Part shown: positions 54,931 to 62,033 of the stretch, piece by piece
Layout of the letters: every line of letters starts with the position of its first letter
Position numbering within the stretch: the first letter of the stretch is position 1
NCBI GenBank assembly: GCA_902790175.1
Contig: CADAQZ010000002.1
Coordinates: 38,138-102,137 of the forward strand
From: an uncultured Eubacteriales bacterium
Lineage (GTDB): Bacteria; Bacillota; Clostridia; Christensenellales; Aristaeellaceae
Reading direction: 5' to 3'
DNA: 64,000 bases
The notes under the pieces: model-generated
What the model was told of the DNA's origin: nothing
Seen by the model: the letters and a program-made list of their open reading frames with translations, nothing else
Databases searched by the model: none
Position numbers and translations under genes: made by a program

Positions 54931-55877
54931 GCGGACACCTCCCTGTAGCGGTCGATCAGCTCCACGAGCCGGTCTGCGAAGGCGTCGCGGTCCACGTCCA
55001 TCAGGCAGGTGGCGTTCGGGGCTTTGCCCAGTATGCCGTTCCAGTCCGCGACGGTGGTCCCCTTACAGTAGTCGCCGAGCGTCTCCACCTGCACGTAGTA
55101 ATCCTTCATCGTGAAAAGCTCGGGGTGGATCAGCGCCATCACCGCGCACGGGTCGTGCATCGGCGCGCCCTCGTAGCCCAGCGTGCGGTGGAACTTGTAG
55201 AAGAACTCCAGCCACTGCCACACCACGTCGCTCACGGCGCTGCCCTGCGCGCGGATGCGTTCGAAGTCCGCCGGGGTCACGAGCGCCTTCTCCGTCACGT
55301 CCAGCCCCGCCATCAATATCGGTATGCCGGACTCGAACACGATCTTCGCCGCCTCGGGATCCACGAGTATGTTGAACTCTGCCGCGGGCGTCCAGTTGCC
55401 GTGTGCCAGGCCGCCGCCCATCAGGCTGATGCGCTCGATGCGCTGTTTCAGCTCCGGGTGCGCCATCAACAGCGCCGCGACGTTCGTCAGCGGGCCGGTG
55501 GGCACGATGGTCACCTTGCGATCACACGCGCGGATCACGCGCGCCATCAGCTCCACCGCGCCGACGGGCTCCGCCTCGAACGCGGGCTCCGGCAGCGGCG
55601 GACCGTCCAGGCCCGACTCGCCGTGCACGCTCGGCGCGTTCATGGGCTCGGTCAGAAGCGGCTTCGGGCAGCCCTTCGCCACGGGCGCTTTCAGGCCGAT
55701 CAGCGCGCAGACGCGCAGCGCGTTGTAGGTGGTCTTTTCGATCGTCTGGTTGCCGGCGCACGTGGTCACGGCGAGGATGTCCAAGCGGCTGCTGGCGTGC
55801 GCGATGGTCCAGGCGATGGCGTCGTCATGCCCCGGGTCGCCGTCGAGTATGACGGGAATCTTCATCTCTTGCGCCAT
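54927..55877 (-). CDS. Nucleoside hydrolase (IunH family), first copy
   Basis: This 316-residue enzyme has DGDPGHDDAIA (about 12-22), PTGPLTNVAA and NILVDPEAA motifs. It differs enough from the neighbouring hydrolase to suggest another substrate preference, for instance purine versus pyrimidine nucleosides. AGGAGG is 6 nt before the ATG. It begins 1 bp after the permease stop, so it is cotranscribed with the importer. Confidence 0.94.
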   Translation of the reverse strand: MAQEMKIPVILDGDPGHDDAIAWTIAHASSRLDILAVTTCAGNQTIEKTTYNALRVCALIGLKAPVAKGCPKPLLTEPMNAPSVHGESGLDGPPLPEPAFEAEPVGAVELMARVIRACDRKVTIVPTGPLTNVAALLMAHPELKQRIERISLMGGGLAHGNWTPAAEFNILVDPEAAKIVFESGIPILMAGLDVTEKALVTPADFERIRAQGSAVSDVVWQWLEFFYKFHRTLGYEGAPMHDPCAVMALIHPELFTMKDYYVQVETLGDYCKGTTVADWNGILGKAPNATCLMDVDRDAFADRLVELIDRYREVSA

Positions 55878-55878
55878 G

Positions 55879-56862
55879 TCACGCCTCCTGCTTCCCGGCC
55901 GTCTTCATCAGCGCCGCGGCGGAGTGCTGCTTTTTGACGCGGTTGTTGCGCACGACGGCGAACACCACCAGGCCGATGATCGTCACGGCGTATGGGATCG
56001 GCGAGGCGAGGTTCGAGTCCAGGCCGACGGCGGAGAACTTGATGCCCAGCGCCTGCGCGAAGCCGAACACGACAGCGGACAGCATGCCGCCGAGGCATTC
56101 GCCGCCGCCCATCGCCTGCGCGGCCAGCGCGATGAAGCCGCGTCCGGACACCATGTCCTGCGACCAGCCCTGCGCGTAGGCCATCGACATGAACGCGCCG
56201 CCGAAGCCGCTCATCAGGCCGGAGAACGCCATCGCGATGTACTTGATCTTCTGCACCGACACGCCGACGGACGACGCCGCGTCCGGGTTCTCGCCCACCG
56301 AGCGGATGTTCAGGCCCAGCGAGGTCTTGTAGAGCATGATGGACGTGAGCAGGCAGAACAGGAAGGCGAGGTACGTGAGCAGGTTGTGCCCGGAGAGCAC
56401 CGCGCCGAGGAACGGTATCTTGTCGATCAGCGGGATCTTGATGTCGGGGATGCAGAGCGACTTGGTGATCAGGCCGGTCGTGGAGGCCATCGCCTTGCCC
56501 TCGGTCAGGTTCGTGATCACCTTGCAGAGGAACAGCGTGCCGCCCGAGCCCATCATGTTGATGGCGATGCCGACCAGTATGATGTCCGTCTTGAGCCGGA
56601 AGGCGAAAAAGCCCATCACCAGCGACATCAGCACGCCCGTGGCCAGCGCGGCCAGGAAGCCCCAGAACCAGCTGCCGGCGTAGTAGCTGACCAGCGAGCC
56701 GGACAGCGCCGAGAACATCATCAGGCCCTCCAGGCCGATGTTGGCAAAGCCTGCCTTCTCCACCACGATGGCGGCCAGCGTGGCAAATATGATCGGCGCG
56801 GAAATGCGGATGATGGAGAAGAAGAACTCCGGCGTGGCCAGTATTTTCAGGAAATTAAGCAT
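55879..56862 (-). CDS. Nucleoside ABC importer permease (NupQ/YufQ type)
   Basis: This 327-residue protein has about nine membrane helices of the BPD_transp_2 family (SAPIIFATLAAIVVEKAGFANIGLEGLM near 20-47; GVSVQKIKYIAMAFSGLMSG near 205). It forms the channel of a BMP-type nucleoside importer with the upstream permease. Its start overlaps that gene by 8 bp. Two nucleoside hydrolases follow directly. Confidence 0.92.
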   Translation of the reverse strand: MLNFLKILATPEFFFSIIRISAPIIFATLAAIVVEKAGFANIGLEGLMMFSALSGSLVSYYAGSWFWGFLAALATGVLMSLVMGFFAFRLKTDIILVGIAINMMGSGGTLFLCKVITNLTEGKAMASTTGLITKSLCIPDIKIPLIDKIPFLGAVLSGHNLLTYLAFLFCLLTSIMLYKTSLGLNIRSVGENPDAASSVGVSVQKIKYIAMAFSGLMSGFGGAFMSMAYAQGWSQDMVSGRGFIALAAQAMGGGECLGGMLSAVVFGFAQALGIKFSAVGLDSNLASPIPYAVTIIGLVVFAVVRNNRVKKQHSAAALMKTAGKQEA

Positions 56863-58021
56863 TGGTGACGCCCTCCTTCCGCGCTTTTGCGAGCTTGATC
56901 TCCTCCTCGGCGGACTTCACCACCAGCTTCTGCCGGTAGCCCGACAGGAACTGTTCCGCCGCGAAGAACAGGAAGATGACGCCCTGCACGATGTCTATCA
57001 GCTGCGCGGGCACCTTCGCGTAGGTCGCCATCAAGTCGCAGCCCTTGGACAGGTAGGCCATGAAGAACGCCGCGAACGGCACCATGTAGGGGTTGTTGCC
57101 CGCCAGGATCGCGATGGTGATGCCTGTCCAGCCGTAGCCAGGCAGCGCGCTCCAGGAGAAGCTGGTGTAGCGGCCGAGCATCTCGATGCCGCCGCCCGCG
57201 CCCGCCAGGAAGCCGCCCAGCACCTGCGAGAGCACGATGATCATGCCGACCTTCATGCCGGAATACTTGGCGAAATCCTGGTTGATGCCGATCATGCGGA
57301 TGGCGTAGCCCCAGCGCGAGCGGTACATGAACAGCCCGCAGAGGATCACCGCGACGATGGCGATCACGAAGCCCCACGATAGCTTCGCGCCGCTGAACAC
57401 CGCGTTGTCGACGATCGGCGCGATGGCCGACGTCTCCTTGAATGGATAGGACATGATCTGTCCGCGCGTCTTGTCGGCCAGGTACGTGTTCATCAGGAAT
57501 TTGATCACGTACATGATGATGTAGTTCAGCATCAGCGAACACACCATCTCGCTGACGTTCAGCTTCGTCTTGAGCAGCGCCGGCAGCAGCATCGTCACCG
57601 CCACCGCGATGCCGCCCAGCAGCACCGCGGCCACCGGGTGCAGCCAAGCGGGCAGGGGCAGGTAGATGGCCGCCATCGCCGACACGAACGCGCCCAGCAT
57701 GATGCCGCCCTCCGCGCCCAGGTTGAACTGGTTGGCGGAGAACATGATGCACACCGACAGGCCCGTGAACGTGGTCGGGATCATCGCGGCCAGTATGTCG
57801 GCCAGGCGCTTGGCCTCGAAGGCGGTGCCGTTCTTCTTGCTGAACCGGAACACCGGGCCCGCCAACATCTGCTTGAGCGCCTCGCGCGTGGCGTCCAGCT
57901 TCTCGGCGAAGGTCGCTCCGGCGGAGCTGATGAAGATGAGGATCGTCGCGACCAGCAGCGCGATGAGTATCGCGACGAGGCTGCGGATGATCGTAAACCG
58001 CAGCTGGCGTTTCTTAGTCAT
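56855..58021 (-). CDS. Nucleoside ABC importer permease (NupP/YufP type)
   Basis: This 388-residue protein has nine or so membrane helices and the family motif SANQFNLGAEGGIMLGAFVSA (about 95-115) seen in BMP-type permeases. A cytoplasmic or outer segment near 40-80 distinguishes it from its partner. It overlaps the ATPase gene by 8 bp. Function is inferred from gene order (BMP, ATPase, permease, permease). Confidence 0.92.
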   Translation of the reverse strand: MTKKRQLRFTIIRSLVAILIALLVATILIFISSAGATFAEKLDATREALKQMLAGPVFRFSKKNGTAFEAKRLADILAAMIPTTFTGLSVCIMFSANQFNLGAEGGIMLGAFVSAMAAIYLPLPAWLHPVAAVLLGGIAVAVTMLLPALLKTKLNVSEMVCSLMLNYIIMYVIKFLMNTYLADKTRGQIMSYPFKETSAIAPIVDNAVFSGAKLSWGFVIAIVAVILCGLFMYRSRWGYAIRMIGINQDFAKYSGMKVGMIIVLSQVLGGFLAGAGGGIEMLGRYTSFSWSALPGYGWTGITIAILAGNNPYMVPFAAFFMAYLSKGCDLMATYAKVPAQLIDIVQGVIFLFFAAEQFLSGYRQKLVVKSAEEEIKLAKARKEGVTNA

Positions 58022-59594
58022 GGCAAACCCTCCTAACTTCCGCGTCGCTCTGCTGCTTGAGGCCCAGCATGTACTCGCCCATGATCTCGTCCGTCAGGCC
58101 GGACGTGTCGTCGAAGTACGCGGCGATGCGGCCGTTGTGCATCACAATCAGGCTGTCGGACAGTTCCATGACCTCGTTCAGGTCCGCGGACACCAGCAGC
58201 ACCGCGATGCCCGATCGCGACAGCTCCACCAGCTTCTTGCGGATGAACTCCGTCGCGCCGACGTCGATGCCGCGCGTGGGCTGGTCGGCGAGGATCAGCG
58301 CCGGATTGTTGGAGAACTCGCGCGCCACGACCACCTTCTGGATGTTGCCGCCCGAGAGCATGCCCACGTGCTGGCTGCGGGACTTACACAGCACCGTGAA
58401 CTCCCTGATCAGCCGGTCGGACTCCTCGTGGATGGCCTTCATGTTGAACAGCGGGCCGTTGTTCAGGCGCTTGTCGCTGGCGCGGTCGGAGATGACGTTC
58501 TCCTCGATGGACGCGCCCGCGGCGATGCCGTAGAGCATGCGGTCCTCCGGGACGAGCGAAACGCCCAACTCGCGGATCTTCTGCTGCGGCAGGCCCAGTA
58601 TGCTGGTGCCGTTCACGGTGGCCGCGCCGGAGTTGGGCACGTTGAAGTTGAACAGCATGTCCACAAGCTCCTTCTGGCCGTTGCCCTCGACGCCCGCGAT
58701 GCCTAATATCTCGCCCTTGCGCACGTCGAAGGACACCTTGTCCAGCATCTTCTTGCCCCACTCGTTCACGTACTCCAGATCGCGCACGCGCAGCACGGTG
58801 TCGCCCGGGACGGCTCTGTCCTTCTGCACGCTGAGCACCACGTCGCGACCCACCATCAGGCGGGAAATCTGCTCCTTGGTCACTTCGCGCGTGTTGTACA
58901 CGCCCATGCTGCGGCCGTTGCGCATGATGGTCAGCCGGTCGGTGATCTCCATGATCTCGTTGAGCTTGTGGGAGATGAATACGATCGTGTAGCCCTCGTC
59001 CTTGAGGTGCTTCAGCTCCACGAACAGCTCCGCGGTCTCCTGCGAGGTCAGCACGGCGGTGGGCTCGTCCATGATCAGGATCTTCGCCCCGCGCACCAGC
59101 GCCTTCAGTATCTCCACCTTCTGCTTCATGCCGACCGGGATGTCCATCACCTTGGCCTCAGGTTCGACATGTAGGTTGAACTTTTCGGAGTACTGGCGCG
59201 TGATCTCGATGGCCTTGGCGCGGTCGATGAACAGGCCCGACTTCTTTGGCACCATGCCCAGCACCATGTTTTCCGCCACGGACAGGCTCGGCACCAGCAT
59301 GAAGTGCTGGTGGACCATGCCGATGCCGTGGGCGATGGCCACGGAGGGCGAAGTGAGCTCCAGCTTTTCGCCGTTTACGATGATCTCGCCGCTGGTGGGC
59401 TGCTCCAGGCCGAAGAGCATCTTCATCAGCGTGCTCTTGCCCGCGCCGTTCTCCCCCATCAGCGCGTGGATCTCGCCCTTGCGCAGGTTGAAATCGACCC
59501 CCTGGTTCGCCGCGACGCCGTTGGGGTAGACCTTGGTGATGGACTTCATCTGGACGACAAACGTCTCGTTGGCGACGGCGTTTCCGTCTGGCAT
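58014..59594 (-). CDS. Nucleoside ABC importer ATPase (NupO/YufO type)
   Basis: This 526-residue protein has two ABC domains. The first is complete, with Walker A GENGAGKST (about 45) and the Walker B region ILIMDEPTAVLTSQE. The second (from about 265) has a degenerate Walker A, VEGNGQKEL, and signature LSGGNIQKV. This matches importers of the simple-sugar/nucleoside class. GGAGG lies 8 nt before the ATG. A 14-bp hairpin separates it from the upstream binding-protein gene. Confidence 0.93.
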   Translation of the reverse strand: MPDGNAVANETFVVQMKSITKVYPNGVAANQGVDFNLRKGEIHALMGENGAGKSTLMKMLFGLEQPTSGEIIVNGEKLELTSPSVAIAHGIGMVHQHFMLVPSLSVAENMVLGMVPKKSGLFIDRAKAIEITRQYSEKFNLHVEPEAKVMDIPVGMKQKVEILKALVRGAKILIMDEPTAVLTSQETAELFVELKHLKDEGYTIVFISHKLNEIMEITDRLTIMRNGRSMGVYNTREVTKEQISRLMVGRDVVLSVQKDRAVPGDTVLRVRDLEYVNEWGKKMLDKVSFDVRKGEILGIAGVEGNGQKELVDMLFNFNVPNSGAATVNGTSILGLPQQKIRELGVSLVPEDRMLYGIAAGASIEENVISDRASDKRLNNGPLFNMKAIHEESDRLIREFTVLCKSRSQHVGMLSGGNIQKVVVAREFSNNPALILADQPTRGIDVGATEFIRKKLVELSRSGIAVLLVSADLNEVMELSDSLIVMHNGRIAAYFDDTSGLTDEIMGEYMLGLKQQSDAEVRRVCHD

Positions 59595-59640
59595 GGCATT
59601 TCCCTCCTCCTGTGTGCGTGTGAGCGCAGCCTCATAAGCA

Positions 59641-59670
59641 GGGGAGGAAGCTCCAAGGAGCCTCCTCCCC
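59641..59670 (-). promoter_or_regulatory. Intercistronic hairpin downstream of the BMP gene
   Basis: GGGGAGGAAGCTCC and GGAGCCTCCTCCCC form a 14-bp stem with one G-U pair and a 2-nt loop. No T-run follows on the minus strand, so this is more likely an mRNA-stabilising or processing hairpin that favours the binding-protein message than a full terminator. Confidence 0.65.
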
Positions 59671-59696
59671 TTCCGGGCGGGTTGGCGTATTGTCCG

Positions 59697-60791
59697 TTAC
59701 GGACGGACGGCCTCGCGCAGCGCGGTCACGTCGGCGGCGTTCTCGCCGATGGCGGTATCCACGACGATGTCGCCGGCCAGCACGGCCTCCTGAGCCGCAG
59801 TCACGGCGGCCTTGGTGTCGTCGGAGGCGTACTTGTCAAAGTTCTTGTCGGTCACGATGCCCACGCCGCCTTCGGCCAGGCCCAGCGTCACCTCGCTGCC
59901 CCAGTACTCGTTGCCGGCGTCCAGCTCGTCGAACACCCAGATCAGCGAATTGCCGATGTTCTTCAGGCCGGAGGTCAGCGTCAGGGCCGCCAGGTCAGGG
60001 CTCAGCGTCAGCTCCTGGTCGGAGTCCACGCCGATGAACCAGGCCTTGCCGGTCTCCAGAGCGGCCTCGGCCGCGCCGTTGCCGGCGTTGCCCGCGACGC
60101 CCCAGATGATGTCGCACTTGTTGTCGTTGATCATGGACAGGCCGTACTCCTTGGCGATGGCGGTGTCCACGTAGTCATTGGTGTAGCGGGTGTCGATCTT
60201 GATGTCGGGGTTCACAGACTGCGCGCCCTCGATGAAGCCGATCAGGAAGTCGTTGATGACGGGAGAATCCACGCCGCCGACGAAGCCGACCACGGCGTCC
60301 TCGTTGATGTTCTCCAGGGCGGTGTCGGTGGTCATGGAGGCCGCGAACACGCCGATCAGGTAGCCCATGTCGTTCTGACGATAGGTCAGGTTCAGCACGT
60401 TGTCGTTCTCGCCGACATAGGTGTTGTCGTCGAAGATGACGTACTTCTGCTCCGGATACTCGGTGGCGACTTCCTTCAGGTAGTCGGGCATCTGGTAGGT
60501 GCCGCAGATGATCACGTCGTATTCCTCGGAAGCGGACACGTCGTACAGCGTGGACAGCCAGGTGGGCTGGTCCTCGTCGGTGCCGCCCATCTCGATGGTC
60601 GTGCACTCGATGCGGCCGGCCTCCTCCAGCGCGGTCAGGCCCGCGGCGGCGGAGTCAAAGAAGGACTTGTCGCCCAGGTTGCCGTTGACCAGGTAGGCCA
60701 CGGTGTACACGTCGCCCTCGGCGCAGGCCGCGGCGGCGGCCAGCGTCATCAACATCGCGACAGCCAGGATCAGCGCAAAGAATTTCCTCAT
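59697..60791 (-). CDS. BMP-family nucleoside-binding lipoprotein
   Basis: This 364-residue protein has a signal peptide with a lipobox-like AAAAC (Cys at about 23), then a BMP-type fold (YTVAYLVNGNLGDKSFFDSA, DEDQPTWLSTLYD, FVGGVDSPVINDFLIGFIEGA). BMP/PnrA proteins bind purine nucleosides outside the cell and hand them to an ABC importer. It is the first gene of the six-gene nucleoside operon, behind a TTGACA-17-TAAAAT promoter. Confidence 0.95.
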   Translation of the reverse strand: MRKFFALILAVAMLMTLAAAAACAEGDVYTVAYLVNGNLGDKSFFDSAAAGLTALEEAGRIECTTIEMGGTDEDQPTWLSTLYDVSASEEYDVIICGTYQMPDYLKEVATEYPEQKYVIFDDNTYVGENDNVLNLTYRQNDMGYLIGVFAASMTTDTALENINEDAVVGFVGGVDSPVINDFLIGFIEGAQSVNPDIKIDTRYTNDYVDTAIAKEYGLSMINDNKCDIIWGVAGNAGNGAAEAALETGKAWFIGVDSDQELTLSPDLAALTLTSGLKNIGNSLIWVFDELDAGNEYWGSEVTLGLAEGGVGIVTDKNFDKYASDDTKAAVTAAQEAVLAGDIVVDTAIGENAADVTALREAVRP

Positions 60792-60847
60792 GATGTTTGC
60801 CTCCTTGTGTTTGTTTGGCGCGGGAAATGTACCCGCAGTTCATTTAT

Positions 60848-60876
60848 ATTTTACAACATACTTACATTTATGTCAA
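60848..60876 (-). promoter_or_regulatory. Promoter of the nucleoside operon
   Basis: TTGACA (60876-60871) and TAAAAT (60853-60848) on the minus strand are 17 bp apart. No purine riboswitch is evident in the short leader. Confidence 0.88.
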
Positions 60877-60936
60877 CACCGTTTTGTCGCCCGTTCGCCG
60901 CTTGGACCGCCCGCGGCGCTTTTTTCGGCCAATCCA

Positions 60937-60967
60937 TTGACACGGGGCCGCGTTGTGTGTATATAAT
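60937..60967 (+). promoter_or_regulatory. Promoter of the esterase gene
   Basis: TTGACA (60937-60942) is followed by TATATA at 60960 (17-bp spacer) or TATAAT at 60962 (19-bp spacer). Confidence 0.72.
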
Positions 60968-61036
60968 GAATGGGAGTGCGATGATCCCATGCGTCAACAC
61001 GTTTTTTCACGACACGAAAGGCAGGAGGCAGGATAC

Positions 61037-62023
61037 ATGAACTATGAAAGCATCAGCCTGGGCGCGCTGTTGAGCGACCCCCGCATCGCGCCGATCGCAT
61101 CGGACGCCATCCGCGGACGCGACCTGAGCGCGGAGCCGGTCTGGGACATGACGCCGGCCCGGCTCAAGAGCGAGGGCCTCTTCTCCGGCGACATCGCCTG
61201 CGGCTTCGAGCGCCTGTACCGGGCCGCCGACGCGGGCGACTGGTACTTCCCGCTCTACGACGACGAGGCGTGCGCGCAGGACCCGGCGCGCAGGGGCGTG
61301 AACATCGTCTGGCTTCCCTCCGACGACCCCGCCGCGGACGATCGGCCCTTCATCCTTCTGGTTCCCGGCGGCGGCTTCGTGAACGTCTGGAACCTGACGG
61401 AGGGCTGGCCCATCGCCGCGCAGTACAACCGCCTCGGCTACCACGTGTTCATACTCACCTACCGGGTCGAGGGCGAGGAAAAGCTGATCGACAAGTGCCT
61501 GGAGGACTTTGCCGCCGCGCTGCGCCTCATCCAAAAAAACGAGGCGCGCTTCCACGTGCGCGCCGACCGGTACATCACCTGCGGGTTTTCCGCCGGCGGC
61601 TACCTGATCTGCCTGTGGAACACGCGCCTGGGCTACCTGGCCCACGGCCTGCCGAAGCCGAAGGCCTCCTTCCCCGTCTACCCCGTCACGACCCTGCGCG
61701 AGCAGATCCGCTACCTCTCCTCCGACCTCGAGGAGTCGATCCGGCTCTACGGCTGCTCCATCGAGGAGGCGGCAAAGACGGAATACGAGATCCCCGACCA
61801 CGTGGAGTGCTTTCCGGCCTGCGCCATCTTCGTGGCCGCCGGGGACGACCTGGTGAACCCAGAGAACTCGAAGCTGCTGGCCACGTCGCTCGAAAAGGAG
61901 GGCATTCCCTGCCGCCTCGAGGTCGGCCCCACCGGGAACCACGGCTTCGCGGACGGCTCGGGGATGTGCATGGCCGGATGGACGGAGCGCGCCGTAAGAT
62001 GGTACGAGGGGTTTGGAGAGTGA
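61037..62023 (+). CDS. Alpha/beta-hydrolase fold esterase
   Basis: This 328-residue protein has an oxyanion-hole type LVPGGGF (about 100-106), the nucleophile elbow GFSAGG (Ser at about 177), and a late acidic VAAGDDLVNPENS and histidine in GNHGF, which would complete the triad. It resembles carbohydrate esterases or acetyl xylan esterases of the BD-FAE type. No signal peptide is present. AGGAGG is 8 nt before ATG 61037. A GH2 glycosidase gene lies convergent and adjacent, so a role in plant glycan breakdown fits. Confidence 0.88.
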   Translation: MNYESISLGALLSDPRIAPIASDAIRGRDLSAEPVWDMTPARLKSEGLFSGDIACGFERLYRAADAGDWYFPLYDDEACAQDPARRGVNIVWLPSDDPAADDRPFILLVPGGGFVNVWNLTEGWPIAAQYNRLGYHVFILTYRVEGEEKLIDKCLEDFAAALRLIQKNEARFHVRADRYITCGFSAGGYLICLWNTRLGYLAHGLPKPKASFPVYPVTTLREQIRYLSSDLEESIRLYGCSIEEAAKTEYEIPDHVECFPACAIFVAAGDDLVNPENSKLLATSLEKEGIPCRLEVGPTGNHGFADGSGMCMAGWTERAVRWYEGFGE

Positions 62024-62033
62024 TTTTCTTTTC

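Noticed and set aside
59641-59670. A full terminator after the BMP gene
   Set aside because: No T-run follows on the transcribed strand, and the downstream ATPase gene has no promoter.
60792-60870. A purine riboswitch before the nucleoside operon
   Set aside because: The leader is only about 50 nt and shows no three-way junction or conserved riboswitch core.
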